A stretch of DNA of 64,000 nucleotides from Flavitalea plasmicola. GTDB taxonomy: Bacteria; Bacteroidota; Bacteroidia; Chitinophagales; Chitinophagaceae. The stretch's first letter is position 1. The number at the start of each line of letters is the position of its first letter. Below, piece after piece: positions 36,701 through 45,135 of this stretch. Below the pieces are notes generated by a model. That model did not search any database and was not told where the DNA came from. It saw nothing but the letters and a program-made list of their open reading frames with translations. Made by a program: the position numbers and the translations under genes. The stretch lies in the NCBI RefSeq assembly GCF_030546645.1, contig NZ_JAUOTO010000006.1, forward strand, positions 248,001 through 312,000, in the 5' to 3' direction.

Positions 36701-37205
36701 CGGTTTTGGGACTTCCATCCAGTATAAGAACTTCGACCTGTCCGTGTTCTTCCAGGGACTGGCAAGAGAATCGTTCTGGATAAATACTTCCGCCACGGCT
36801 CCTTTCGCCAACTATGACGATCCTTCCACGCCGATCAACAATGGTCTTGTCGGAGAGAACGCGCTGCTGAAAGCATATGCCAACAGCCACTGGTCGGAAG
36901 AGAACCAGAATATTTATGCGATTTGGCCGCGCCTCTCCGTAACCCCGGTCAATAACAACAACCAGACAAGTACCTGGTTCATGCGGGACGGCAGCTTCCT
37001 GAGAATGAAATCCGCGGAATTAGGATTTACGCTCCCCGCCAAAGTGCTTCAAAAATATAAGGTAGCCGGATTACGCATCTATATCAGCGGCCTCAACCTG
37101 CTCACTTTTAGCCCTTTTAAGCTGTGGGACCCTGAAATGGGCGGGAATGGCCTGGCCTATCCGGTGCAAAAGGTGGTCAATGCCGGTATCACGCTTAATT
37201 TTTAA
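33714..37205 (+). CDS. SusC/RagA TonB-dependent outer-membrane transporter with STN domain
   Basis: A 1163-residue protein (ATG 33714; a second in-frame ATG lies three codons on). After the signal peptide (SAKGYSQQ) come an STN domain (about 55-105; ISLSVQDIELKKLFNIIQ), a carboxypeptidase-like domain (VTGTITDSTGSPLQGVSISVKG in outline), a TonB plug (FIRGVTTFGNGSGSPLILID, ALYGARGANGVIFITT) and a 22-strand barrel ending NAGITLNF. The STN domain marks it as a signal transducer to FecR. It imports a polymer fragment or similar ligand with SusD. The substrate is unknown because no enzyme is encoded with it. Confidence 0.93.
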   Translation: MQFMEKTIMPWLCPAAGLVIYRNKLLLVMKLSAILILAACLQVSAKGYSQQSISLSVQDIELKKLFNIIQSKTDYRFVYRDAMLPKNVKVTVNVADASVEEVLRMAFRNTPIQYKVFPNNLIVLNAYFAAITVTGTITDSTGSPLQGVSISVKGNGKIGTTTDVNGRFILDVPDNATLVFTMVGYETQEFLARPVITLIMQMQKSKLEDVVVTAFGKKQRKEAIVGSVTSINAKDLKIPSSNLTTTFAGRLAGVIAYQRTGEPGADNASFFIRGVTTFGNGSGSPLILIDNIELSTTDLARLQPDDIESFSILKDASATALYGARGANGVIFITTKQGKEGKARLSLRMENSISEPTKEIAIADPITHMQLYTEAQLTRDPLAHLNYSQNKIDHTIAKDNPAVYPANDWFKLLFKDRTSIQRANMSITGGGKVAQYYVAGSYKIDNGNLNVDHRSNFNTNIKLNSYQLRSNVNIQLTDQTELVVRLYGTFDDYKGPIDGGSGAYQKALRASPALFAPYYAPDSANIAAQHILFGNFRSGTSFYINPYAEIQKGYKEYSQSRMLAQLELSQKLSSLTKGLNFKALFSTNRYAYFDVYRAYGPYFYNVATYDRQSNKYTLNWLNELQGPPAYEDIRPLGQLGGPGINDPQRNLNTNLYAQATLDYSRTFAEKHNVGATLVYTVQQSLITTSALDVQSSLPHRNLGLSGRASYSYDNRYFTELNFGYNGSERFYKTRQFGFFPTLGVAWVASNEGFWNSRVINKLKLRGSYGLVGNDAIGRATDRFFYLSSVNLNDPSRSASFGYDDTYSRNGVSISRYPNTDITWEKSYQSNFAIELGILHKINIVAEIYNQRRKNILMDRASIPSTVGLSALTQANVGEARSRGLDLSFDYTHTFNRDLSVIARGSLTYARGEYVKYEEPVYAEKYKSHVGQSITQTWGYIAERLFIDDKDLLNSPHQNFGLYQAGDIKYRDINMDGKITELDMVPLGNPTTPEITYGFGTSIQYKNFDLSVFFQGLARESFWINTSATAPFANYDDPSTPINNGLVGENALLKAYANSHWSEENQNIYAIWPRLSVTPVNNNNQTSTWFMRDGSFLRMKSAELGFTLPAKVLQKYKVAGLRIYISGLNLLTFSPFKLWDPEMGGNGLAYPVQKVVNAGITLNF

Positions 37206-37223
37206 ACAACTCAACGCCGCGAA

Positions 37224-39158
37224 ATGAAAAATTATATAAAGATCACGATCGCCCTGTTGTGGCTGACGGCAGGAGCAGGTTGTAGAAAATATCTTGATGT
37301 CGCGCCCGACAATATAGGCACCATAGATTATACTTTCAGGATGCGATCCGAAGCCGAAAAATATCTGTTCACCTGTTATAACAATTTGCCCGCATTCGCC
37401 AGCACTGACAATGACCCCGGCTTTTTTTCAGGGGACGAGTTCGCCGCACCTTATCCCGGTTCCATCTATTTCGGAATAGGCCTGTATGCCATAGCGAGGG
37501 GAGAGCAGAATGTAGTGAATCCCCTCGGCAACTATTGGGACGGGGGCAACGGGGGCAAACCTTATTTCCAGGCGCTCCGCGAATGCAATATTTTCCTCGA
37601 AAATGTAGACAAGGTCCCGGATCTCAGTGCCTTCGAAAAGAAAAGGTGGGTGGCGGAGGTCAAGGTACTGAAAGCCTATTATCATTTTTTCCTGATGCGT
37701 ATGTACGGGCCAATTCCCGTGATGCGAAAGAACCTGCCTGTATCCGCCTCGATAGAGGAAGTAAGGGTTGCCCGTGAGCCCCTGGATACGGTGGTCAGCT
37801 ATATCACAGGGCTGATCGACGAAGCTACGCCCGGACTGCCCGATAAGATCCTGAACGAGGTCTCGGAGCTGGGCCGGATCACCAAACCCATAGCGCTTTG
37901 CATAAAGGCGCAGGCGCTGGCCACAGCCGCAAGCCCTCTCTTCAATGGCAATCCCGATTATGCGGGGCTTAAGAACAAGGACGGGGTTCAGCTGATAAAT
38001 ACCAATGCCGATGCCACGAAATGGAAGGCGGCGGCCGATGCCTGCAAGGCGGCCATCGATGCCAGCGAAGCAGTAGGGGCAGCGCTGTACTACTTTACGC
38101 CCGAGGCCGGCCAGTCCATGACGGATTCCACCCGGACCATGATGAATATAAGGGCGGCGATCACGGAGAAGTGGAACCCCGAGATCATCTGGGGTGGAAC
38201 GAATTCAATGGCCACCAACGTGCAGGCCCTGTCCCAGGCAAGGCTGACATCCGGCGATCCTTCCAACATACCCGATCCACCAACTACGAATGAATCCATT
38301 CGCTCGCTGCTGGCGCCCCCGCTGCACATCGCGGAAATGTTCTACAGCAACAACGGCGTTCCTATCGAGGAAGACGTTAACTATGACTATCTCAACCGGC
38401 TTACCACGCTGAGGACCGCCTCGGATACCGACCGGTTTTATATCAGGAAAGATTACACGACGGTCCAATTGAACTTCGACAGGGAGCCAAGGTACTATGC
38501 CGACCTGGGCTTCGACGGTGGCATATGGTACGGACAAGGGCTGTTCAACGACACGAAAACCTGGTACCTGCAAGCGAAAGCTGGACAGCTGGGTGCAAGG
38601 CTGGGCGCCTCACTGTATTCAGTGACAGGGTATTGGCCGAAAAAGCTGGTGAACTATAAGAATGATTTCGGAGGCAATTCCAACGGCTACAACACCATCC
38701 CTTATCCCTGGCCCATTATCCGGCTGTCCGAAATATACCTGCTGTATGCGGAAGCGCTGAACGAGGTCAGCGGACCCGGCCCCGAAACGTATAAATGGAT
38801 CGACATGGTTCGTGCCAGGGCGGGACTGAAAGGAGTAGTCGAAAGCTGGGCCAATTATTCCAAAATTCCCGGCAAACCCCTTTCAAAAGACGGCTTGCGG
38901 GACATCATACAAAGGGAGAGAATGATCGAATTGATCTTCGAAGGCAAGCGACTTTGGGATTTGCGCCGTTGGAAGAAGGCGGACGTGTATCTCAATATAC
39001 CTATACAAAGCTGGGATCTGGAGCAGGAAGACCCGGTGAACTACTACAGGGTAAGACAAATATTCAGCCCGGTATTCACGGGCAAAGATTATCTCTGGCC
39101 CATTTCCGAAAACTCGATCATCGTCAACCCGAAACTGGTACAAAATCCCGGATGGTGA
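37224..39158 (+). CDS. SusD/RagB outer-membrane lipoprotein
   Basis: A 644-residue lipoprotein (lipobox GAGC, Cys20) that starts 18 bases after SusC. The helical SusD fold is shown by KVLKAYYHFFLMRMYGPIPV, the C-terminal RLSEIYLLYAEALNEV and RDIIQRERMIELIFEGKRLWDLRRWKK, all near their usual places. It should form the surface lid over the SusC barrel and bind the ligand. At 644 residues it is slightly longer than most members. Confidence 0.93.
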   Translation: MKNYIKITIALLWLTAGAGCRKYLDVAPDNIGTIDYTFRMRSEAEKYLFTCYNNLPAFASTDNDPGFFSGDEFAAPYPGSIYFGIGLYAIARGEQNVVNPLGNYWDGGNGGKPYFQALRECNIFLENVDKVPDLSAFEKKRWVAEVKVLKAYYHFFLMRMYGPIPVMRKNLPVSASIEEVRVAREPLDTVVSYITGLIDEATPGLPDKILNEVSELGRITKPIALCIKAQALATAASPLFNGNPDYAGLKNKDGVQLINTNADATKWKAAADACKAAIDASEAVGAALYYFTPEAGQSMTDSTRTMMNIRAAITEKWNPEIIWGGTNSMATNVQALSQARLTSGDPSNIPDPPTTNESIRSLLAPPLHIAEMFYSNNGVPIEEDVNYDYLNRLTTLRTASDTDRFYIRKDYTTVQLNFDREPRYYADLGFDGGIWYGQGLFNDTKTWYLQAKAGQLGARLGASLYSVTGYWPKKLVNYKNDFGGNSNGYNTIPYPWPIIRLSEIYLLYAEALNEVSGPGPETYKWIDMVRARAGLKGVVESWANYSKIPGKPLSKDGLRDIIQRERMIELIFEGKRLWDLRRWKKADVYLNIPIQSWDLEQEDPVNYYRVRQIFSPVFTGKDYLWPISENSIIVNPKLVQNPGW

Positions 39159-39216
39159 GCTGTGCGCGTGTTTTACCCGGGCGGAAAATATATTTCATCA
39201 CCGAAATCGAACTTTT

Positions 39217-40419
39217 ATGAAACTGGTTTATATATACCTGATCTTACTGACAACAGCCCTGTCATTTCACGGCTGCAAGAAAGCCGATCTCAATTCCCAT
39301 ACGCCCATCGATACCGGCGGCGCCATACCCGGGCTAGTCAGCAATGTTCAGGTGATCGACCTGCCCGGCGCGGCCATCCTGACGTACACTTTGCCCAAAG
39401 ATGACAATCTCCAGTATGTAGTGGCGGAGTACAACATCAATAGCACCACGGTAAGGCAGGCAAAAACTTCCCGTTACAACGACACCATCCATGTCGACGG
39501 CTTCAGCGCCGCCGCGGAATACACCGTCAACTTGTATTCCGTCAGCAAAAGCGAGAAAAGATCGGCGGCCGTATCCGTAAAAGTCCATCCCTCCACGCCG
39601 CCATACCGGACGATCGCAGCCACCGTGCAAATGACCGATGACTTTGGCGGGGTGAACGTAACCCTCACCAATGCCAATGAGGATAAGATCGCAGTGGTAA
39701 TACTGGCAAAGAACAACAATGGGGAGTTCGCACCAGTGGAAACGTTTTATACCCAGGTCAAAAACGGCACGTTCACTACGCGAGGCTTCGATTCTACGGC
39801 AAGGATATTCGGCTGTTATATTAAAGACAGGTGGAATAATAATTCGGACACCGTGTTTAAAACCATCCATCCCATGCTGGAAAGACTGCTGGATAAATCG
39901 AAGTTCCGGCAATACTCGCTTCCCAACGATCAACCCTCTGCCTGGGGTTGGGAAATGCCCTACCTCTGGGACAACAAGCTGGACGGAGGGGGCCCGGGAT
40001 TTCATACGCTGCAGGGCGCCGAACCTCATCCCCACCGCTTTACTTTCGATATGGGTGTTATTGCCAAGCTGAGTCGCTTCAAGCTGTTACAACGCTTTGA
40101 CGGCTATTTGTATAGTCATGGCAACCCGCGGTATTATACCATATGGGGCTGCGCCACAACCCCGGACCCCTCGGGCACCTGGGACGGATGGACAAAACTG
40201 ATGGACTGTGAATCGATAAAGCCGTCGGGACTCCCCTTAGGGCAAACCACCGATGCCGACCTCAGCTATGCGCTGGGTACAGATGGCCTGGGAGAAGAAT
40301 TTACTTTCCCACTATCGGCGCCCCCCGTGAGATATATCAGGCTGGAATTGCAAAAGAACTGGAGCGGCACCGATTTTTTCCATGCGATCGAAATTACTTT
40401 CTGGGGCAATCCCCAATAA
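39217..40419 (+). CDS. DUF4959/DUF5126/DUF5000-type surface lipoprotein
   Basis: A 400-residue lipoprotein (lipobox FHGC, Cys20). An N-terminal fibronectin-like domain (about 35-125; VSNVQVIDLPGAAILTYTLP), a middle domain (about 130-230) and a discoidin-like C-terminal domain (about 250-400; RFTFDMG, VRYIRLELQKNW). This matches the DUF4959/DUF5126/DUF5000 lipoproteins found after SusD, which act as surface glycan-binding or accessory proteins. It is 58 bases after SusD and precedes a related lipoprotein. Confidence 0.8.
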   Translation: MKLVYIYLILLTTALSFHGCKKADLNSHTPIDTGGAIPGLVSNVQVIDLPGAAILTYTLPKDDNLQYVVAEYNINSTTVRQAKTSRYNDTIHVDGFSAAAEYTVNLYSVSKSEKRSAAVSVKVHPSTPPYRTIAATVQMTDDFGGVNVTLTNANEDKIAVVILAKNNNGEFAPVETFYTQVKNGTFTTRGFDSTARIFGCYIKDRWNNNSDTVFKTIHPMLERLLDKSKFRQYSLPNDQPSAWGWEMPYLWDNKLDGGGPGFHTLQGAEPHPHRFTFDMGVIAKLSRFKLLQRFDGYLYSHGNPRYYTIWGCATTPDPSGTWDGWTKLMDCESIKPSGLPLGQTTDADLSYALGTDGLGEEFTFPLSAPPVRYIRLELQKNWSGTDFFHAIEITFWGNPQ

Positions 40420-40435
40420 CATTAAATGACAGTCC

Positions 40436-41632
40436 ATGTTTAAAAATAGAAAAGTCTGCATATCAGGTATCTTGGCCGTCACACTCTTTTTCGGAGCCTG
40501 TAAAAAATGGGATGACTATAAGAAATATACCGCTTCAGGCGAAATAGTATATCCGGGCGCTGCATCCGGCGTAACCATCCTTCCCGGCAATGGCAGGGTA
40601 TTGCTCACCTGGGTCCAGGGAATTGATACCAAAGTAAAGAAGTATGTGGTTACCTGGGCCAACGGCGCCGACTCCACGGTATTTGAAGTGTCTTCAAAGA
40701 CGGGAGACACCGTAAAATATTTTATTGACCATTTGGCAGAATCGACTTATTCTTTCATTATCTACACCGTCGATGACCAGGGTCACCGGTCTGTTCCGAC
40801 AGAAATGCCCGCCATTGGCGTATATGGACCGAAGTATGCAGGCACGTTGTTAAACCGTACCATTGATGCCATCGCTTATGAACCCGGTACAAAAATGCTG
40901 ACCATTATATGGAAAACGCCGGACACGGTCAACACCTCGACGAACATCTGGTATACCGATACATTGGGGGTGGCAAATAAGATCACACTGGGACCAACGA
41001 AGGATACCACGCAATTTCCATGGAGCATGGGCTCCAGGGTCTACTACAAGTCTGCCTACAAGCCCGTGTCCATTGCGATCGATTCATTCGAAGTGACACA
41101 CCTGGATTCCGCAAAGATCGAAAACCTTCCTGTTCCAAAAAATGCCTGGAAGGAGGTCGATCTTCCGAATGACGCCGTTACAAACGCTTACGGCACAGAC
41201 CTGAGTAATATCTGGAATGGCCAGCCGGACGGTTATCCCGGCATCTATCATACGGATGGCGCGGCGATACCACACCATTTCACTTTCGACCTGGGGCAGA
41301 CTTACGCAAAGCTGACTAAATTTGCAGAGTGGGGACGGCAGGATGGCTCCTTTCATAACCCGGATGACTTTGAAGTATGGGGCATTGCCGATACCGCCGG
41401 CGCCGTCACAACGCTTCCGGGAGACGACCCCGGCTGGAAGGCCGAGTCCATTGCCAAAGGTTGGACCCTGCTCACCGAGGTCAAAAGAACCGATGATGGC
41501 ATCGGAGAGGTCCAGGTCAATCTCATCGATTCGCCGCCACCGGTGCGATTTATTCGCATCAGGGTCCTGCACACCCTGGATGATAATACAGCCAGCCATA
41601 TGAGCGAAGTCTCTTTCTGGTATAATCCATAA
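40436..41632 (+). CDS. DUF4998-type surface lipoprotein with discoidin-like C-terminus
   Basis: A 398-residue lipoprotein (lipobox FGAC, Cys22). The N-terminal half has the DUF4998 pattern (GEIVYPGAASGVTILPGNGRVLLTW in outline; VKKYVVTWANGADS). The C-terminal 150 residues are discoidin-like (HHFTFDLGQTYAKLTKFAEWGR, VRFIRIRVLHT) and resemble the same region of the preceding gene. It is 16 bases downstream of that gene and is the last gene of the locus. A role as second surface binding protein is inferred. Confidence 0.8.
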   Translation: MFKNRKVCISGILAVTLFFGACKKWDDYKKYTASGEIVYPGAASGVTILPGNGRVLLTWVQGIDTKVKKYVVTWANGADSTVFEVSSKTGDTVKYFIDHLAESTYSFIIYTVDDQGHRSVPTEMPAIGVYGPKYAGTLLNRTIDAIAYEPGTKMLTIIWKTPDTVNTSTNIWYTDTLGVANKITLGPTKDTTQFPWSMGSRVYYKSAYKPVSIAIDSFEVTHLDSAKIENLPVPKNAWKEVDLPNDAVTNAYGTDLSNIWNGQPDGYPGIYHTDGAAIPHHFTFDLGQTYAKLTKFAEWGRQDGSFHNPDDFEVWGIADTAGAVTTLPGDDPGWKAESIAKGWTLLTEVKRTDDGIGEVQVNLIDSPPPVRFIRIRVLHTLDDNTASHMSEVSFWYNP

Positions 41633-41695
41633 CCTGGCACCCGTTCAGCGGATATTGCACTAGTCGGTATTGCCAGGGCAGGCGATGAAGGGATG

Positions 41696-42619
41696 CTACC
41701 CCACCACCAGGTTTGCTTTTTCCCTGGCAATACCGATCGTAGCGATATTGCCTGCGTTGAACTTCAAAAAATCAGCTTCAACGCCGTCTGAAAAGATCAC
41801 TCCGTTGTTGGGCATCAGCGATTCGACGATAAGATTCGATTGACCCGTTACGATCCCCGCCTGAATGCCGGTTTGGGTTCTTTTACTGGCAAAGGGTTCC
41901 CGCACCGCAAACAAAAGCTCGTTGCCTTTTAGACGGGGGTATTTCTTTTTTGAGTTGTCTTTTTCAATAAACTGATGTATCCCAAAGGACATATTGAAAA
42001 TAGAGCTCAGCCATCCTGTGGCGCCTGCCGGGGTTGACACGATAATACCCGAAGAAGAATGCTCCTCCCTTTTGTCCTGGTAGGAGATCCTGTACCGGGC
42101 AGATACATGAGACGATGCGCCAATGAACAGGTCGTTAAATGCCAGCAGCCGCTGCCCGTCATTCAACCTTGCTTCCGCAAAGGAAGCAGCGCGTGACTGA
42201 AATTTATTTCTGATCACATTTTCAACCACAGGTATAAAGTTGTCAGGCGTAAAAGGGAGCAGGACCCCATCATATCTTTCTGTATCAGGATTCACCGCAA
42301 TGATGGGAATGCCATTTACGTATTTGGCGGCATTTGCCACCAGCCCGTCCTGTCCGATCACGATCGCCAGCTGCTTTTCGTTAAATAAGAATGAGGGAAC
42401 GAATGCGCGTTCAACGATCTTATTTTTTACCACCGTGGACAGCTGCCGCTGAACAAGGGAAAGCGAGTGAATGAAATGTTCGTGCTCTATTTCGTAATCT
42501 TCAAATTCACCGCCTGAATGCTCGATATAGAACCTGGCCTGCTGTTTGGTGTTGAAACGCTCGATCAGTGTTTCCAGCCTTGTTTTGTTCTTGATGATAA
42601 TGGCGTAATCGATGCTCAT
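41696..42619 (-). CDS. NAD-kinase-like protein
   Basis: A 307-residue soluble protein. The NAD-kinase fold is supported by GQDGLVANAAKY (in place of GGDGT), NPDTERYDGVLLPF, FNDLFIG (in place of NE), SSSGIIVSTPAGATGW (canonical DGLIVSTPTGSTAY) and a C-terminal SDGVEADF. The catalytic Asp of the GGDG loop is kept, but Gly and Thr are changed and NE has become ND. It may still bind NAD(H) or phosphorylate a related compound. It overlaps the SPFH gene by four bases (ATGA) and follows the macro-domain gene, so it belongs to a three-gene operon. Confidence 0.75.
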   Translation of the reverse strand: MSIDYAIIIKNKTRLETLIERFNTKQQARFYIEHSGGEFEDYEIEHEHFIHSLSLVQRQLSTVVKNKIVERAFVPSFLFNEKQLAIVIGQDGLVANAAKYVNGIPIIAVNPDTERYDGVLLPFTPDNFIPVVENVIRNKFQSRAASFAEARLNDGQRLLAFNDLFIGASSHVSARYRISYQDKREEHSSSGIIVSTPAGATGWLSSIFNMSFGIHQFIEKDNSKKKYPRLKGNELLFAVREPFASKRTQTGIQAGIVTGQSNLIVESLMPNNGVIFSDGVEADFLKFNAGNIATIGIAREKANLVVG

Positions 42620-43638
42620 CTTTTACTCTCTTTCTTGTCGGTTAAAAGTGTATCCAGGAGGTCGGGGCTGATATTCAGGTTGCCGATCTTATCCGCATTT
42701 TCGGCCAGCTGCCTGAAGGCCAGGGCAATATTGAATTTGGCATCACCTTTATTGGTCAAAGCCATTAAGGTTTTCCAATCCATCTCTTTGTAGGGTTTCA
42801 ACGTAGTCTCCAGCACATAGCCCTGTGCATCAGCTTCCTTCCTTTCATTGGCCGTTTTCTGTTCAATGAGACCCTTACGTTGGTTCTCTACGGAAATGTC
42901 GGCCTGCACTTTCATTTCCCTGAGCTTCCTGTCATTTTCAGCCTGTTGTACTTCGGCTTCCATCTTTTTTTCAGAGATCTGCTTTTTCTTTTCCTCCACC
43001 GCGATCTCGGTGTTTAATTCACTTTCCTTGATCTTCCTTTCCTGCTCGACCGCAAAGTTTCTTCTTTCATAAATGGCCTGATCTGCTTCCTGCTGCAATT
43101 TTTCCCTTGTTTCGGTTTCCAGCGCTCTTTCCATTTCAGGGCTTGCTTTAATGGCAAGCACATTTACCCCCAGGATCTCGATGCCAAGCATTGAAATGGC
43201 CTGCGAAGTCATCACGCCTTCCGAGATCTTCGTTTCTATGGATTTGGCGGAGCGGATGGACTCTTTCAGCCCGAGCCCATGGATGAAGGAAGAGGTGGCG
43301 GTTTGCGCCTCGCTGATAATTCTTTGGTTCAGTTTTTCAGTATCATCTTTTTTATAGACGCCTTTTTCATTCACGGTGAAATCGAGCAGCTCAGCCAATT
43401 GCTTCTGGTTGCCAATCTTATAGGTTATTTGGCCCTGTATGCTCACCGTCTGATAATCTTTGGTAGTCTCACTGAAAATGAATGGCAGATCGTTACTTCC
43501 AATCGGGACCGCGGCGATCGACGTGGTCGGGGCGAAGTAGAAAAAGGAAAGCCCACGCCCTTCTTTCAACACCTTTCCATTTTTAAATTTGATGACATAG
43601 GTCATCGAGTCGAATTTGATGTATTTGAATCCAAACAT
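42616..43638 (-). CDS. SPFH/Band 7 domain protein without a membrane helix
   Basis: A 340-residue protein. The SPFH domain (about 10-185) has DLPFIFSETTKDYQTVSIQGQITYKI in outline and LGIEILGVNVLAIKASPEMERALE. A long charged coiled coil follows (about 185-285; many Glu/Lys/Gln) and then a helical tail. Unlike flotillins it lacks an N-terminal hydrophobic hairpin. Such proteins form large oligomers or scaffolds. It is 30 bases after the macro-domain gene and overlaps the NAD-kinase-like gene, so it may tether that enzyme; this is inference. Confidence 0.8.
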   Translation of the reverse strand: MFGFKYIKFDSMTYVIKFKNGKVLKEGRGLSFFYFAPTTSIAAVPIGSNDLPFIFSETTKDYQTVSIQGQITYKIGNQKQLAELLDFTVNEKGVYKKDDTEKLNQRIISEAQTATSSFIHGLGLKESIRSAKSIETKISEGVMTSQAISMLGIEILGVNVLAIKASPEMERALETETREKLQQEADQAIYERRNFAVEQERKIKESELNTEIAVEEKKKQISEKKMEAEVQQAENDRKLREMKVQADISVENQRKGLIEQKTANERKEADAQGYVLETTLKPYKEMDWKTLMALTNKGDAKFNIALAFRQLAENADKIGNLNISPDLLDTLLTDKKESKR

Positions 43639-43668
43639 AGCGCTACAGGTTTAAGTTATTGTTTAAGG

Positions 43669-44178
43669 TTATTTTAATAGCTCATTATATAGGGTATAAT
43701 TCTCATCGTCAAAGCAGACAAATACTATTTTATCAAAAGCGCCTACCCCAGGGAAACTTCGGACAGCCTCGATAGCTATCCGGGCAGCCCGGTCTTTCGG
43801 GAAGTGGTATATGCCCGTGCTGATATTGGGAAATGCAATGGTAGTAAGGTTGTTTGCCAAAGCAATTTGCAGCGAACTGGTATAACAGCTCCGGAGCAAT
43901 TCCGCTTCATTGTTGGTCCCTCCGTTCCACACAGGACCCACGGTGTGTATGACCTTGCGGCAGGGCAGGTTCCCGCCGGTCGTGATAACAGCCTGGCCCG
44001 TCTGACAACCGCCTTGCCTATCCCTTATTTTTATACATTCCTCCAGGATTGCCTTTCCACCTTTTCTATGAATAGCGCCATCTACGCCTCCTCCACCTAA
44101 GAGCGAGCTGTTGGCCGCATTTACAATGGCGTCAGTTGCGATTTTGGTGATGTCCCCTTTGATGACTTCTATTTGCAT
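43669..44178 (-). CDS. Macro-domain ADP-ribose hydrolase/O-acetyl-ADP-ribose deacetylase (YmdB type)
   Basis: A 169-residue protein (ATG 44178; an ATG two codons upstream at 44184 is equally possible). It is a single macro domain: [34 protein letters not shown] in outline, [21 protein letters not shown] and [13 protein letters not shown]. The Asp after GGGGV and the NAAN loop are intact, so it should bind ADP-ribose and hydrolyse its esters. It leads an operon with the SPFH and NAD-kinase-like genes behind a strong dyad. Confidence 0.88.
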   Translation of the reverse strand: MQIEVIKGDITKIATDAIVNAANSSLLGGGGVDGAIHRKGGKAILEECIKIRDRQGGCQTGQAVITTGGNLPCRKVIHTVGPVWNGGTNNEAELLRSCYTSSLQIALANNLTTIAFPNISTGIYHFPKDRAARIAIEAVRSFPGVGAFDKIVFVCFDDENYTLYNELLK

Positions 44179-44211
44179 GAGCATTTCAATTTACCTGAAA
44201 AGCACTCGTTT

Positions 44212-44234
44212 GTTTGCGTTAATTTGACGCAAAC
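44212..44234 (-). promoter_or_regulatory. Dyad operator upstream of the macro/SPFH/NAD-kinase-like operon
   Basis: GTTTGCGT (44212-44219) and ACGCAAAC (44227-44234) are perfect inverted repeats around seven bases. It lies 28-56 bases upstream of the operon's start codon, where a repressor would overlap the promoter. No regulator gene is adjacent. Confidence 0.6.
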
Positions 44235-44324
44235 TAGCGCTTTTCCCTGGATAGTTCAAATATTTCGTAAAGTAATTTTTGTTATTTTCGACCAATGCTG
44301 GAATTGTAGCCCAAACTCCACTTA

Positions 44325-45062
44325 ATGCAAAAACCTTTATTTACGGTCAGTTTCATACTGTTATACATTTTTTCTTATTCCCAGACTATGCGGCCAATAG
44401 AAGACCTGATCAATAATAAAGAGGCCGGTTGGATACTTGTTCAGGAATGGATAGATCAGGCGAAGAACAAAGTAGAAGTGCTTGCCCGTGATTCGGTAAA
44501 AGCGAAGGATGCCCTATACAAAACCCAGGTAACCACTCGTTCGCCGATGGGCGCAGTTATTTATTCGACAGGAGGCATATTGGTGGATGACGGGTGGATT
44601 AGGATACTAGGATCCGGAAGCATTCGGCTCCCGCGCAGTTTACCTGAATGGAACAACGGAAAAACATTTTCTGAGTATGGACAAAAGCCGCTTTTTTACC
44701 TGGTGGCCGACGATGCGATAGGTGGATTTTTTGCCATCAACGGCGGCGCACTTGGCAGTGATCCGGGAAAAATGTACTATCTGTCTCCAGATAACCTGGA
44801 ATGGGAGCCGATGGAAGAGACGTATACGGAATTCTTGCTGTTTTGTTTTTCTGGCGACCTTGAGAAATATTATGAAGGACATCGCTGGAATGGGTGGAGA
44901 AAAGAAGTGGCATCTCTTCCAGGAGAAAAGACATTCAACTTTTTCCCTTTTTTATGGACAAAAGAAGGGAAAGATATTAATAAGGTTTCCCGGAAAGCTG
45001 TCCCTGTAGAAGAGCAATACTGGTTTACCTTAGACATGAAAAAACAATTAGGTATCAAATAG
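44325..45062 (+). CDS. DUF2625-family protein, exported
   Basis: A 245-residue protein with an N-terminal signal peptide (about 1-19; FILLYIFSYSQ). The DUF2625 pattern is seen in LINNKEAGWILVQEWIDQAKN, LVADDAIGGFFAINGGALG and YYLSPDNLEWEPMEETYTEFLLFCFSG in outline. The family has no known function; SUKH-like immunity proteins share this kind of fold. It is divergent from the macro-domain operon, across 146 bases that hold the dyad. Confidence 0.78.
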   Translation: MQKPLFTVSFILLYIFSYSQTMRPIEDLINNKEAGWILVQEWIDQAKNKVEVLARDSVKAKDALYKTQVTTRSPMGAVIYSTGGILVDDGWIRILGSGSIRLPRSLPEWNNGKTFSEYGQKPLFYLVADDAIGGFFAINGGALGSDPGKMYYLSPDNLEWEPMEETYTEFLLFCFSGDLEKYYEGHRWNGWRKEVASLPGEKTFNFFPFLWTKEGKDINKVSRKAVPVEEQYWFTLDMKKQLGIK

Positions 45063-45135
45063 GCAAGATCGATTTGAATCAAGCAGCTGCTCTTCAATAA
45101 GAGATTTCCTTTTTCTTTGTTTGAAATCTTTACAA

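Noticed and set aside
36000..37205. Mobile element or transposase in the window
   Set aside because: No DDE, HUH or tyrosine recombinase motif and no terminal inverted repeats with target duplications were found here or elsewhere in the window.
41633..41695. CCTGGCA...TGCCAGG inverted repeat after the last lipoprotein
   Set aside because: The loop is about 30 bases and no U-run follows, so terminator function is not supported.
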